Shown: positions 17,190-26,199, counted from the first letter of the stretch. The stretch: DNA of 64,000 nt from Pseudomonas sp. 8O (GCF_902506495.1 NZ_LR733264.1:2148648-2212647); one strand, 5' to 3'. The notes: generated by a model not told the origin, from the sequence alone. Numbers and translations: made by a program.

Positions 17190-17206
17190 ATTCCAGAATG
17201 TGGAAT
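17190..17206. promoter_or_regulatory. Candidate LysR operator in the divergent lysR/SDR gap
   Basis: ATTCC (17190-17194) and GGAAT (17202-17206) form an inverted repeat with 7-nt spacer, 17 bp upstream of the LysR start. The position is typical for an autoregulated LysR site that also controls the divergent gene. Confidence 0.45.
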
Positions 17207-17313
17207 AGCCTAATCCAAACTCTTCCATTCATTGAAACTGAAATCACCTCTAACGTGAGCCCATGTCCGGCGTATGGCACGGACACTCCAACGAATCGAG
17301 AGAGGGCTTACCC

Positions 17314-18057
17314 ATGAGCAACAACATTTCCGGCAAGGTCGTGGTCATCACCGGCGCCAGCAGCGGCCTGGGCGAAGCCGCCGCGCGTCACCTCAGCCAA
17401 CTGGGCGCCAAGGTGGTGCTGGCGGCGCGGCGCAAGGAGCGTCTCGAGCAGCTTGTCAGCGAGCTGGTTGCCGCTGGCGGCGAGGCCGTGGCCTACCAGA
17501 CCGACGTGACCCGCGCCGATGAGGTCAAGGCGCTGATCCAGGGCGCACTGGACACCTTCGGCCGCGTCGATGTGCTGGTCAACAACGCCGGGCTGATGGC
17601 CATCGCGCCACTGAGCGACGTGCTCGTCGAGGAGTGGGAGCGCATGATCGACATCAACATCAAGGGCGTGCTGTACGGCATCGCTGCTGCACTGCCGGTG
17701 TTCCAGCAGCAGAACGCCGGGCACTTCATCAACATCGCTTCGGTGGCCGGGATCAAGGTGTTCAGCCCGGGCGGTACCGTCTACAGCGGCACCAAGTTCG
17801 CTGTGCGCGCCATCTCCGAAGGCCTGCGTCACGAGGTCGGCGGCAGCATCCGCACCACCACCATCGAGCCGGGCGCGGTGGACTCCGAGCTGAAGTTTGG
17901 CAGTGCCCACCAGCAGAGCCGCGACTTCGTCGTCGACTTCTACAAGCAGGCGATTCCGGCTGAGTCGGTGGCGCGCGCCATCGCCTACGCCATCGAACAG
18001 CCGGCCGACGTCGACATCAACGAGATCGTCCTGCGCCCGACCGTGCAGGAGTTCTGA
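17314..18057 (+). CDS. Short-chain dehydrogenase/reductase (SDR), classical type
   Basis: ATG 17314 behind GAGAGGG gives 247 aa. The cofactor loop TGASSGLG (residues 13-20), the NNAG motif, and the catalytic Ser plus Y157-x-x-x-K (YSGTK) are all present. Arg residues after the second strand (AARRKERL) favour NADPH. SDRs of this clade (close to annotated oxidoreductases of the YdfG type) reduce carbonyls or oxidise alcohols; the substrate is unknown. The LysR gene is divergent and is the likely regulator. A strong terminator follows, so it is probably monocistronic. Confidence 0.92.
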   Translation: MSNNISGKVVVITGASSGLGEAAARHLSQLGAKVVLAARRKERLEQLVSELVAAGGEAVAYQTDVTRADEVKALIQGALDTFGRVDVLVNNAGLMAIAPLSDVLVEEWERMIDINIKGVLYGIAAALPVFQQQNAGHFINIASVAGIKVFSPGGTVYSGTKFAVRAISEGLRHEVGGSIRTTTIEPGAVDSELKFGSAHQQSRDFVVDFYKQAIPAESVARAIAYAIEQPADVDINEIVLRPTVQEF

Positions 18058-18074
18058 TTCACCGCTGCTGCGGC

Positions 18075-18124
18075 AGGCGCTTGCGATGCGGGCCTTCACA
18101 GGCCAGCATGCGAGCGCCTTTTTC
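18075..18124 (+). terminator. Intrinsic terminator after the SDR gene
   Basis: AGGCGCTTGCGATGCGGGCCT pairs imperfectly with AGGCCAGCATGCGAGCGCCT across TCAC, and a T5 run follows. It separates the SDR gene from the flavin reductase gene. Confidence 0.8.
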
Positions 18125-18140
18125 GTTATCAGGAGTCTGC

Positions 18141-18710
18141 ATGAGCGCGCACATCCGTCCCGTCGACCTGGCCAAGGCCTACCGCCTGCTCAACCACGGC
18201 CCCACCGTGCTGGTGTCGGCTCGTCATCAGGCTGTGGATAACGTCATGGCGGCGGCCTGGTGCTGCGCCCTGGATTTCGACCCGCCGAAGCTCACAGTGG
18301 TGCTGGACAAGGCCACTCGCACTCGCGCGCTGATCGAGGGCAGTGGCCTGTTCGCCATCCAGGTGCCGACGGTGGCGCAACTGCAACTGACCCAGGCGGT
18401 AGGCAACACCAGCCTGGCCGACGATCCGGCGAAGCTGGCGCATGCCGGCGTCGAGTTGTTCACGATGGAAGGCCTCGACCTGCCGCTGGTGGCGGGCTGC
18501 TCGGCCTGGCTGGTCTGCCGGTTGCTTGATGAGCCGCATAACCAGCAGGCCTACGACCTGTTCATCGGCGAGGTGATCGCGGCTTGGGCGGACGAGCGCG
18601 TGTTCCGCGACGGTCGCTGGCATTTCGAAACGGCCGACCCGAGCCTGCGCAGCCTGCATCACGTTGCGGGCGGTCATTACTACGCGATTGGCGAGGCGCT
18701 CAAGGCCTGA
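18141..18710 (+). CDS. Flavin reductase-like (FMN-binding split barrel) protein
   Basis: ATG 18141 has AGGAG six bases upstream and yields 189 aa. The sequence has the flavin reductase-like domain: PTVLVSARH at the first strand, NVMAAAWCCALDFDPPKLTVVLDKATRTRALIEGSGLFAIQVP as the FMN-binding core (about residues 34-78), and a family C-terminal half. Such proteins reduce flavin or carry FMN in the cytoplasm, often as partners of monooxygenases; no partner is adjacent. A hairpin ends the transcript. Confidence 0.88.
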   Translation: MSAHIRPVDLAKAYRLLNHGPTVLVSARHQAVDNVMAAAWCCALDFDPPKLTVVLDKATRTRALIEGSGLFAIQVPTVAQLQLTQAVGNTSLADDPAKLAHAGVELFTMEGLDLPLVAGCSAWLVCRLLDEPHNQQAYDLFIGEVIAAWADERVFRDGRWHFETADPSLRSLHHVAGGHYYAIGEALKA

Positions 18711-18717
18711 AGTGACA

Positions 18718-18743
18718 GGGCCCATGATAAGGATCATGGGCTC
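18718..18743. terminator. Bidirectional hairpin between convergent genes
   Basis: GGGCCCATGAT, loop AAGG, ATCATGGGCTC. It lies between the flavin reductase gene and the convergent lipoprotein gene and could serve both. There is no T-run on either side. Confidence 0.6.
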
Positions 18744-18756
18744 TGGAGAGGGCGTT

Positions 18757-19773
18757 TCAGCGATAAGTGCTTTCGATGATCCGCCGAGCATCGGCATTCG
18801 CCTGCTCAAACGACAGCTCCGTATCCTGCAGGAGCGCCACCAGTTGCGGGTTCTGCAGGATGTCGGCACCCGGTTCGAGCATCTGGGCACGGCGCGACAG
18901 CACCATGTACAGGGTGACCTGCTCGCGCGTCTCTACGTAGGGCAGTTCCAGCGCGGTGAACATGGCCTGGCGGATGAAGTCGCGACGGTGCTCCGTCTCC
19001 ATGCCCTGCAGAACCTCGGGATCGTTGAGGTGGATGGTCGCCGAATAGCGGCCGATATCCTCTTCGCGCGCTTCTGCGTACATGGTTTCCTTGCTGATGA
19101 CCCGTTTCTGGAGGCTCTCATAGAGCTTGTCGCTGGAATCGAGTTGCTTGGCATCCATCTTCTGACGCAGCTGCTCTTGCTGTTCGGCGTGGTCGTCGCC
19201 GACGATGCGTGACCAGGCCAGGCTGGAGGCCAAGTCCTCGTCCGCTTCGTAGCGATAGGCAAGAGCGCTTTGCGATTCACCATAGCCATGCAGAGCCGAG
19301 CGCTCCAGCCAGCGCTTGGCACGCTCCGGGTCCCGCTCCACGCCTTTGCTACCGATCTGGTAGATGCGCCACATGCCGTACTCTGCGCACCAATCGTTCT
19401 GGCTCGCGGCATAGGCGATGTAGTTGAAGGACTCCTGATCCTTCTCGGCCTGGGATTTTTCCTGGTCTCTGTCGGCAATCAGCGACAGGTAGCAGAAGGC
19501 CCGGTTGTGTTCGGGAGCGGCGAAAATCAGGCAGCTTTTGGCGTTTGCCGTGTCGTTGGCGTTGAACAGCTGCATGCCCAAGCCATAGAGAATGTCGCTG
19601 TCCATTTGCGCTGTGCAGTACGAATTTGCCTGCGCAGGGGGCAGCACGGTCTTCAGCGTCAACTTGGGCAGGGTGGCGTTGAGATCCGCAGTCGTATCGT
19701 GCTGCTCGGGCGTGCTGGCACAGCCGAGCATCAGAGCGGAGAAAACTACTGGCAGGCAGTGAAAGTGCCGCAT
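18757..19773 (-). CDS. Lipoprotein with Sel1-like repeats
   Basis: The 338-aa product begins with a signal peptide and lipobox LMLGC (Cys about 18), so it is a lipoprotein. The central region has helical repeats of Sel1/TPR character (AEYGMWRIYQIGSKGVERDPERAKRWLERSALHGYGESQSALAYRYE, residues about 130-178). No Asp follows the lipobox Cys at +2 (it is CAS), so outer-membrane sorting is expected. Sel1 proteins serve as scaffolds in envelope or signalling complexes. Function is unknown and no neighbour suggests one. Confidence 0.8.
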   Translation of the reverse strand: MRHFHCLPVVFSALMLGCASTPEQHDTTADLNATLPKLTLKTVLPPAQANSYCTAQMDSDILYGLGMQLFNANDTANAKSCLIFAAPEHNRAFCYLSLIADRDQEKSQAEKDQESFNYIAYAASQNDWCAEYGMWRIYQIGSKGVERDPERAKRWLERSALHGYGESQSALAYRYEADEDLASSLAWSRIVGDDHAEQQEQLRQKMDAKQLDSSDKLYESLQKRVISKETMYAEAREEDIGRYSATIHLNDPEVLQGMETEHRRDFIRQAMFTALELPYVETREQVTLYMVLSRRAQMLEPGADILQNPQLVALLQDTELSFEQANADARRIIESTYR

Positions 19774-19923
19774 ATTGATCGTCCTTAATCGCTGGTTGGA
19801 TATGCCCGGACGCTGGTCGTTCGGTGCATCGGTAGGGCGGCATTCTATCGGTCAGCGTCATCCTGGCAAGGTTGTGTCCTCAGGCTGTGAGGCAGGTAAC
19901 ACTCGCAACCGTCCTTCCTTGTA

Positions 19924-20535
19924 TTAGCGCGCCAACGGCAACGCCACGCCGATCAACACGAAGAGCACGCCGCAACTGCGGTTGAAGGCACGGCCGCCAC
20001 GCTGCAACCAGGGACGTACGCGAATGGCCAGCAGTGCCAGCAGCAGCTCGACGAGAAATTCGACCACGGCGAAGGTCGCTGCCATCACCACGAACTGCAC
20101 GGCCAGGCTGCGCTGCGTGTCGACGAACTGCGGCAGGAAGGCGCCGTAGAACAGGATCACCTTGGGGTTTGACAACGCCGACAGCAGGCCCTGGCGAAAC
20201 AGCCGGCTGGCGCTGGGGCGGGCGCCGCTATCGGCCAGCGTCAGGTTCATCGGCGGCGAGCGCCACAGCTGCACGCCCAGCCAGATCAGATAGGCGCCGC
20301 CGATCCACTTCAGCGCCAGCAGTGCGCTGGGCGCGGCCTTGAGCAGGGCACCGAGGCCGAACATGGCCAGGGCGATCAGCGTGCTGAAGCCGACCACGCC
20401 GCCGAGGATGGTGGCCAGCGCCATGCGTGCGCCATACAGCCCGCCGTGGGTCAGTGCCAGCAGGCTGTTGGGGCCGGGCGTCAGCGCCAGGCCGAGGGTG
20501 GCGACGAAGTAGACGAGCCAGAGTTCGAGGGCCAT
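19924..20535 (-). CDS. LysE/RhtB-family amino acid exporter
   Basis: The 203-aa inner-membrane protein has about six segments and the family signature GLALTPGPNSLLALTHGGLYG near residues 14-34, plus SNPKVILFYGAFLPQF. Members export amino acids or homoserine lactone-like compounds. It is divergent from the GlxA-type regulator gene with a 94-bp gap, so that regulator probably controls it. A second LysE gene, also beside an AraC-type regulator, lies about 1.2 kb away. Confidence 0.9.
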   Translation of the reverse strand: MALELWLVYFVATLGLALTPGPNSLLALTHGGLYGARMALATILGGVVGFSTLIALAMFGLGALLKAAPSALLALKWIGGAYLIWLGVQLWRSPPMNLTLADSGARPSASRLFRQGLLSALSNPKVILFYGAFLPQFVDTQRSLAVQFVVMAATFAVVEFLVELLLALLAIRVRPWLQRGGRAFNRSCGVLFVLIGVALPLAR

Positions 20536-20629
20536 GCGGGTCTCCTGTGAGGGCGCGGCCAGTCTAGTCAGCGGCAGGTGTTGGAATAAGGTAGATTCTG
20601 GTCATCTAACGGTTTATTTTGGACTTTTC

Positions 20630-21622
20630 ATGGCCGAAAACCCCGATCTGCGTTTTCTCCTGCTGCCGTTGCCGGAGTTCGCCCTGCTGCCGTTCGGTGG
20701 TTTTCTCGACAAGTTGCGCTTCAGCGCCGACGACGAGGACTACAGCCGCCAGCGCTACTGCGCCTGGAGCATTCTCGGCCTGCAGCCGGGGCATGTGCTG
20801 TCCAGCAGCGGTGCGGCGCTGCGCATCGAGGCCACGCCGGACGAGCTGAAGCTGGCTGACTACGACTACCTGGTGTTGTTCGGCGGTCGCAACGCGCAGG
20901 CCACCGCCGCGCTGGCACCGGCTTACCAGCCGTTGCTGCGCCGTGCGGCGCGCGCCGGAGTGAAGCTGGTAGCGATCGACAACGCCAGTTTTCTGCTCGC
21001 CACCTGCGGCCTGCTCGACGGCCATCGGGTGGCGGTGCACTGGCGCCATGAGGCGGAATTCCGTGCCAGCTTCCCGCACCTGCGTCTGGCTCACGAGCGC
21101 CTGTATTGCCTCGATGGCGCGCGGATCTCCTGCGCGGGAGGCACGGCGGCCATCGATCTGGCAGTGGAGCTGCTGGCCCAGGGCAGCGGCCGGACGAGGG
21201 CGCTCAAAGGCCTGGCCGACATGCTGGTGGACGAGACACGCAGCGGCCAGCACGCGCTGCGTTCGCTGCACGCGACGTCGAGCGGCGAGCGTCATGTCGA
21301 CCGCGCCATTGCCCTGATGCGCCACGGCCTGGCCAGTGCCGACGGCATCGAGCAGCTGGCGGCCAGCGTCGGCATCAGTCGTCGTCAGCTCGACCGGCTG
21401 TTCCACGCCAGCCAGGGCATGAGTGCACGCGAATACTGGAACGAGCTGCGCTTGCAGCACGTACGCTGGCGCCTGCTCAATTCCAGCCACAGCCTGGCGC
21501 AACTCGCCGACGAGATTGGCGTCAGCGATGCCAGCCATCTGGGCAAGCTGTTCCGCCAGCGTTTCGGCCTGGCGCCCGGCACCTTCCGCCGTCAGGGCGG
21601 CGCAAACTCCTCCAACTTGTAG
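20630..21622 (+). CDS. GlxA-family transcriptional regulator (DJ-1/PfpI plus AraC HTH)
   Basis: From ATG 20630 the protein has 330 aa. The N-terminal half is a DJ-1/PfpI-like domain (residues about 8-175; VLFGGRNAQATAAL and AIDNASFLLATCGLLDG) in which the usual nucleophile elbow Cys is replaced. The C-terminal half is an AraC domain with two helix-turn-helices (IEQLAASVGISRRQLDRLF and LAQLADEIGVSDASHLGKLF). Such regulators (ArgR, GbdR, CdhR) respond to amino acids or quaternary amines. It is divergent from a LysE exporter gene. Confidence 0.9.
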   Translation: MAENPDLRFLLLPLPEFALLPFGGFLDKLRFSADDEDYSRQRYCAWSILGLQPGHVLSSSGAALRIEATPDELKLADYDYLVLFGGRNAQATAALAPAYQPLLRRAARAGVKLVAIDNASFLLATCGLLDGHRVAVHWRHEAEFRASFPHLRLAHERLYCLDGARISCAGGTAAIDLAVELLAQGSGRTRALKGLADMLVDETRSGQHALRSLHATSSGERHVDRAIALMRHGLASADGIEQLAASVGISRRQLDRLFHASQGMSAREYWNELRLQHVRWRLLNSSHSLAQLADEIGVSDASHLGKLFRQRFGLAPGTFRRQGGANSSNL

Positions 21623-21701
21623 GTGCCGCGTCCTCGCGGCGAATGTCAGGGCAACGCCGGTATGGCGGTGTCCGCAATCGCTTCGCGCCGGGGCGGCGCT
21701 C

Positions 21702-22301
21702 CTACAGGCTTGCCAGCAGCGGCAGCCAAACCGAAGCGAGCAGCAACACAGCCATGCAGCGGTTGAACAGCAGCAGCCTGGCCGGTTGTCGCAGCAACTT
21801 CGCACCGCCAGCGCCGAGCAGACCCCAAACGATGAGGCAGGGCGTCGACACCAGCAGGAACAGCGTTGCGTAGCCCGCCACCGCGCCGAGCGAAGCCTGG
21901 CCATCGAGGAAGATCGCCGTGACCGAGACGGTCATCAGCCAGGTCTTGGGATTGATCAGTTGCAGGCCGGCGCCCTGGGCGAAACCCTGACGCTGGTCGA
22001 TGCTGCGCTCGTCCAGGCTGGCGGTGTCGGCGCGCATCAGCTTGCAGGCCATCCAACTGATCCAGGCCGATCCGGCCCAGGTCATCACCGTCTGCAGCAG
22101 CGGGGCGCGGGCCAGCAGTTCGCCGAGGCCCAGGCCGACCACCAGCAGCATCAGACTGGCCGCGAGACTGGCGCCCACGGCGATGGTCAGCGCGATGGAC
22201 AGACCGAAGCGGGCGGCGCTGCCGAGGATCAGCAGGTTGGTCGGGCCGGGTGTGATCGAGGCCACTGAGGCGAAAAGGATGAAGGGCAGCCACTGGTTCA
22301 T
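21702..22301 (-). CDS. LysE-family amino acid exporter
   Basis: ATG 22301 (MNQWLPFILFASVASITPGP) gives 199 aa; the longer frame to 22337 would start inside the upstream palindrome. The LysE signature SITPGPTNLLILGSAARFGL and the later INPKTWLMTV are present, with about six membrane segments. It is downstream of an AraC-type regulator gene on the same strand, 78 bp away, with a perfect palindrome in the gap. The substrate is probably an amino acid; it cannot be specified. Confidence 0.9.
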   Translation of the reverse strand: MNQWLPFILFASVASITPGPTNLLILGSAARFGLSIALTIAVGASLAASLMLLVVGLGLGELLARAPLLQTVMTWAGSAWISWMACKLMRADTASLDERSIDQRQGFAQGAGLQLINPKTWLMTVSVTAIFLDGQASLGAVAGYATLFLLVSTPCLIVWGLLGAGGAKLLRQPARLLLFNRCMAVLLLASVWLPLLASL

Positions 22302-22335
22302 GGCAGAGCCCGGCGGGCAGTGAAAGACATTTGGC

Positions 22336-22363
22336 ATCGCGCCATATCGGGATATGGCGCGAT
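22336..22363. promoter_or_regulatory. Perfect palindrome between AraC regulator and LysE exporter genes
   Basis: ATCGCGCCATATC (22336-22348), two bases, GATATGGCGCGAT (22351-22363): a perfect 13-bp inverted repeat with a 2-nt centre. It lies 35 bp upstream of the exporter start. The tight centre and lack of a T-run favour a protein-binding operator over a terminator. Confidence 0.6.
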
Positions 22364-22379
22364 TGTCCGGGCAGCTATG

Positions 22380-23219
22380 TCAGTGGTCTTGAAGCTTTGT
22401 GCAGAGGTTGCGGTAGGCGCCCGGGGTGAGACCGTTGGCGCGGCGGAACCAGCGGCCCAGGTGGCTCTGGTCGGCAAAACCCAGGTCGCTGGCGACATCC
22501 GCTGGTGCCGTGCCGAGGGCCAGCAGACGGCGGGCGCGCACCAGGCGCAGCTGGATCAGGTAGCCGTGTGGGGCGATGCCGAAGGCGGCCTTGAAGGCGC
22601 GGCTCAGGCGAAAGCGGTCGACGCCGCAGACGTGCGCCAGTTCGTCGAGGCCGATGTTCTCGTGAAAGTGCGCATGCAGGTACTCGCGTGCGCGCAGGGC
22701 CACGCTGGCGATCTGCGGGTTGCCCGGCAGGCGCTGGCGCCAGTGCAGGCTGCGCGAGATCCGCTCCAGCAGCGCATCCAGTGCGGCGTCGCGCACCATT
22801 CGCGGCTCATCGTCACTCAGCGCCTGCAGGGCATTGGCGATGCACGGCAGCAGGCCGGGGTCGTCCGGCTGGGTGAGTGGTACGCCGGGCAGGCAATCGC
22901 TGGGCGCCTGCTCGAACAGCGCCGGCAGCGCGCGCTCCAGCCAGGCTGGCTCGAGATAGAGGGTGGAGTAGGTGAAGCCGCCCGGTGTCGGTGCATGGCC
23001 GTCGTGGATGTCGCCGGGCTCGAGGAAGAAGGTTTGTCCCGGCAGGCTGCTGAACAGCGCACGGCGGCAATGGAACTGCTGCACGCCCTGTTCGGTGAAG
23101 CCGATCAGGTAGCTGTCGTGCCAGTGCGGATCGTAGGCGTGGCCCTCGAAATGCGCGCGGATCACCTCAATACCGGTATCGGCATCCTGCTTGAGGTCGA
23201 CCCATGACTGCGCGTTCAT
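22380..23219 (-). CDS. AraC-family transcriptional regulator with cupin N-terminus
   Basis: The 279-aa protein has an N-terminal cupin-like sensing domain (HDSYLIGFTEQGVQQFHCR and PGDIHDGHAPTPGGFTY) and a C-terminal AraC domain with two helix-turn-helices (LDELAHVCGVDRFRLSRAFKAAFG and PADVASDLGFADQSHLGRWFRR). It precedes a LysE exporter gene on the same strand and is its likely activator. The effector is probably the exported amino acid or a related amine. Confidence 0.9.
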   Translation of the reverse strand: MNAQSWVDLKQDADTGIEVIRAHFEGHAYDPHWHDSYLIGFTEQGVQQFHCRRALFSSLPGQTFFLEPGDIHDGHAPTPGGFTYSTLYLEPAWLERALPALFEQAPSDCLPGVPLTQPDDPGLLPCIANALQALSDDEPRMVRDAALDALLERISRSLHWRQRLPGNPQIASVALRAREYLHAHFHENIGLDELAHVCGVDRFRLSRAFKAAFGIAPHGYLIQLRLVRARRLLALGTAPADVASDLGFADQSHLGRWFRRANGLTPGAYRNLCTKLQDH

Positions 23220-23301
23220 CGCCTGCTGCCCGTTTGTGCTGTGAACGTCAGAGCTTAGCGCGTTCGGCGAGCAGGACTAGAAGGTTTGTGCAGGCGCCTT
23301 T

Positions 23302-23632
23302 CGTAGGAGCTGGCTTGCCAGCGATCAAGGTGTTCGACGGTGCTGGATCGCCCGCAAGCGGGCTCCTACGGGTTGGGATACCGGCACTTGGTGCGTGGGG
23401 TCTGTAAGGTGTGCGTAGACGCGCTTTTCGTAGGAGCCGGCTTGCCGGCGATCAGTATGTCCGATGGTGCTGTATCGCCCGCAAGCGGGCTCCTACGGGT
23501 TGGGATACCGGCACTTGGTGCGTGGGTCTGTAAGGTGTGCGTGGACGCGCTTTTCGTAGGAGCCGGCTTGCCGGCGATCAGTATGTCCGATGGTGCTGTA
23601 TCGCCCGCAAGCGGGCTCCTACAGATCGGGAT
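23302..23632. repeat. Tandem array of REP pairs, about 126-bp period
   Basis: Three units begin with CGTAGGAGC at 23302, 23429 and 23555 (127 and 126 bp apart). Each holds a GGCTTGCCGGCGAT half and a CGCCCGCAAGCGGGCTCCTAC half around a TGTCCGATGGTGCTG spacer; the first two end in a shared 56-bp tail, and the third stops at TCGGGATACC just before the CobJ stop. Units 2 and 3 are almost identical, so the duplication is recent. It fills the gap between the AraC gene and the convergent end of the cob operon. Confidence 0.88.
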
Positions 23633-25268
23633 ACCAGCGCGGCGTGTAGACCCACTCTCCGCCATCTGCGCGGGGGAAACGGCGGGTCTGGCTGGAACCG
23701 ATGATCACCAGGGTGCGCATGTCGACCATCTCCGGGGTCAGCTCGCCGAGGGTGAGGCTGCGCAGCGCTTCGGCGGGCCGGCCGATATCGCGACCGAGCA
23801 CCACCAGGGTCTGCGGTTCGCGGTGCTGGCGCAGCAGCTCCAAGGCGCGACCGAGCTGCCAGGGGCGAGCCTTGGAGATCGGGTTGTAGAAGGCCATGGC
23901 CAGGTCGGCGATGGCGGCGTGCTGCAGGCGTTTTTCGATCACTGCCCAGGGTTTGAGGTTGTCGGAAAGCGAGATCAGGCAGAAGTCATGACCCAGCGGC
24001 GCGCCGGCCTTGGCGGCAGTGGCCAGGGCGGCGGAGACGCCGGGCAAGACCTCCAGTTCGACGCCGTGCCAGGCGTTGTTCTGCGGGCTTTCCAGCGCTT
24101 CCATCACGGCGGCGGCCATGGCGAACACACCGGGGTCGCCCGAGGAAATCATCACCACCCGGCGGCCAGTGGCGGCCAACTCGAAGGCGTGGGCGGCGCG
24201 CTGCAGCTCCTCGCGGTTGTCGCTGGGGTGCAGGCGTTGCTCGGCGCGCAGCGGGCCAGCCATCTTCACGTAGGTGTCGTAGCCGAGCAGGTCTTCGGCT
24301 TCGTCGAGGGCGCGGCGTACGGCCGGAGTCATGTGTTCGGCAGCGCCGGGGCCGAGGCCAACCACGCTGAGGCGTCCACGGCGCTGGCCGAGGCGCTCGA
24401 TATCCAGCGGCTGCTCGTCCAGCAGCAGGCGTAGGCCGTCACCAATATGGTGTTCGGCTGGCAGCGCGGATGTGCTGTGGATAAAGCGCAGCGGCAGTTT
24501 CAGTTCCTGTGCCGTCGCGTGCAGTTCGGCGTTGGCCATCCAGCCTTTGTCCGCGAGCAGCACAGCCAACGCTTGCGGCGCCAGGTTGGCGGCGGTCAGC
24601 GCCTGCTGCAGGCGCGCGAGCAGTTCGGCGCCGGGGCGTTCGATCAGCGCGGCGGCGCAGCGCGGGTGGATCAGCAACTCGTCCGGTTGCGCGGGGCGCG
24701 CCTCTGCGGTGATGTGGATAACCCGACTGGCGGCTTTATCCACAGGCAGTTGCGCGGCCTCCAGCCAGGGCGCCTGGCCTTCGATGCGTACCGTCTCGCC
24801 GCCGAGCAGGTCGCTGACGAAGCGCTTGCCCTGCTGCAGGTCGGCCAGTGCATAGCCGGCTGGCGGCTCCAGCAGGCAGGTGCCGAAGCGCAGTTCGCCG
24901 CTGGTGGTGATGGCTGCCGTCACGCCCAGGTGCGCGGCGATCTCGTGAGCCAGGCGATTGACCCCGGCCAGGCCGCCGAGCAGCGGCACCACGGCGCTGC
25001 CGTCTTCGGCCAGGGCCAGCACCGGCGGCTCGGCGCCCTTTTCCGCCAGCAGCGGGGCGAGGCTGCGGATGACGATGCCGGCGGCGCACAGCGCCACCAG
25101 TGGCTCGCCTGCACGGTACAGGGCGCGCAGGGTGTCGCCGAAATCGTCGTAGTGGCACTCGGCGCCGTCGGCGCGCCCGCGCAGGCCATGGATCACGGCC
25201 TGTGGATAAAGCGCCTGGAGGCGGTGTGCAGTGGCCAGCGCGCTGGCGCCGAGGATGACGATGTTCAT
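23619..25268 (-). CDS. cobJ: CbiG-CobJ fusion: cobalt-precorrin-5A hydrolase domain plus precorrin-3B C-17 methyltransferase
   Basis: ATG 25268 (MNIVILGASALATAHR) gives 549 aa. Residues 1-290 are CbiG-like: the PLLGGLAGVNRLA loop near 100 and a CobE/CbiG C-terminal domain (LAVLLADKGW, about 230-270). Residues about 299-549 are the CobJ methyltransferase, beginning RLSVVGLGPGAAEHMTP and containing ISSGDPGVFAMA. CobJ methylates C-17 with ring contraction of precorrin-3B. The fused CbiG half belongs to the anaerobic pathway, and its usual HxGAN motif is GLAGVN here, so its activity is unclear. It is the last gene of the cobGHI-cobJ unit. Confidence 0.93.
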   Translation of the reverse strand: MNIVILGASALATAHRLQALYPQAVIHGLRGRADGAECHYDDFGDTLRALYRAGEPLVALCAAGIVIRSLAPLLAEKGAEPPVLALAEDGSAVVPLLGGLAGVNRLAHEIAAHLGVTAAITTSGELRFGTCLLEPPAGYALADLQQGKRFVSDLLGGETVRIEGQAPWLEAAQLPVDKAASRVIHITAEARPAQPDELLIHPRCAAALIERPGAELLARLQQALTAANLAPQALAVLLADKGWMANAELHATAQELKLPLRFIHSTSALPAEHHIGDGLRLLLDEQPLDIERLGQRRGRLSVVGLGPGAAEHMTPAVRRALDEAEDLLGYDTYVKMAGPLRAEQRLHPSDNREELQRAAHAFELAATGRRVVMISSGDPGVFAMAAAVMEALESPQNNAWHGVELEVLPGVSAALATAAKAGAPLGHDFCLISLSDNLKPWAVIEKRLQHAAIADLAMAFYNPISKARPWQLGRALELLRQHREPQTLVVLGRDIGRPAEALRSLTLGELTPEMVDMRTLVIIGSSQTRRFPRADGGEWVYTPRWYPDL

Positions 25269-25275
25269 GCGGTAA

Positions 25276-25392
25276 ATCCTGTAGCCCGGATGCAATCCGG
25301 GGAATGGGTGTCCCGGATTGCATCCGGGAGGTCAGGCAGCGATCCGTGGGAGGAGCTTCAGCGGCGATTGTCGCGGCTGAAGCCCCTCCCAC
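25276..25392. repeat. Two palindromes in the cobI-cobJ gap
   Basis: CCCGGATGCAATCCGGG (25285-25301) pairs with CCCGGATTGCATCCGGG (25312-25328), a relative of the 4956-5013 element. GTGGGAGGAGCTTCAGC (from 25346) pairs with GCTGAAGCCCCTCCCAC (to 25392). They interrupt an otherwise overlapping operon and could uncouple cobJ expression from cobGHI. Confidence 0.8.
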
Positions 25393-25455
25393 AATGACGG
25401 TGTATCAACGAGTACGGAGCTGACGCCTTTTTCATCCACCAGAGTGTGCGCGCGT

Positions 25456-26199
25456 TTACCCCCGCCACTTCTGCCCAGGCACCAGGATCATCGAGAAATA
25501 CGGCGAATCCATCGGCTCCACCTCGTCCAGCGCGACGATCTTCTGGCTGGCCATGGTCGCGCGCTCGACATAGTGAGCGCGGCCATCCAGACCGAGTTTG
25601 CGCAGCACCCGGCGGACCTTGTCGAAGTTGCGCCCGAGCTTCATCACCACGGCGGCTTCGGCGTCGCGCAGGCGCTGTTCCAGTTCGTCTTCCGGCAGCA
25701 CGCCGGACAGCACGCTCAAGCTCTGGTTGCGATACACCAGCGGGGTGCCGAGCACCGAGGCGCAACCGAGCATGGAGCACACGCCGGGCACCACCTCCAC
25801 CTCATACCGGCCGGCCAGGCGGTCGTGCAGGTACATGTAGGAACCGTAGAAGAACGGGTCGCCCTCGCAGATCACCGCCACGTCCTGGCCTGCGTCCAGC
25901 AGGCGAGCGATCTGCTCGGCGCAGGTGTCGTAGAAATCGGCGATCACATCCTCGTAGGACAGCGGCGGGGCCAGCTTCTCGGTGGTCACCGGGTAGACCA
26001 GCGGCAGGCGCTGCTGGGCGGCGTCCAGATGCTCTTCGATGATGCCGAAGGCATTCCCGCCATGGCCGGCGTTGTGCTTGGCCTTGGCCACGAAGTAGGC
26101 CACCACGGGTGCGCTTTTCAGCAGGCGCAGGGCCTTGAGGGTAAGCAGCTCGGGGTCGCCGGGGCCGACACCGAGGCCAAGCAGACGGCCAGCCATCAC
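25456..26199 (-). CDS. cobI: Precorrin-2 C-20 methyltransferase CobI
   Basis: The 247-aa protein begins [20 protein letters not shown], the SAM-binding loop of the family, and has [13 protein letters not shown] and [15 protein letters not shown]. CobI converts precorrin-2 to precorrin-3A with SAM. Its start overlaps the cobH stop by four bases (ATGA), so translation is coupled. The cobG-cobH-cobI order follows the riboswitch at 28245-28400. Confidence 0.96.
   Translation of the reverse strand: MMAGRLLGLGVGPGDPELLTLKALRLLKSAPVVAYFVAKAKHNAGHGGNAFGIIEEHLDAAQQRLPLVYPVTTEKLAPPLSYEDVIADFYDTCAEQIARLLDAGQDVAVICEGDPFFYGSYMYLHDRLAGRYEVEVVPGVCSMLGCASVLGTPLVYRNQSLSVLSGVLPEDELEQRLRDAEAAVVMKLGRNFDKVRRVLRKLGLDGRAHYVERATMASQKIVALDEVEPMDSPYFSMILVPGQKWRG

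Noticed and set aside
23302..23632. Three regularly spaced repeats as a possible CRISPR array
   Set aside because: The period of 126 bp, identical spacers and REP-type palindromes exclude CRISPR; no cas genes lie nearby.
23340..24434. Open frame with a repeated VCVDALFVGAGLPAISMSDGA motif
   Set aside because: The repeats are translated REP units and the rest is antisense to cobJ; no family character.
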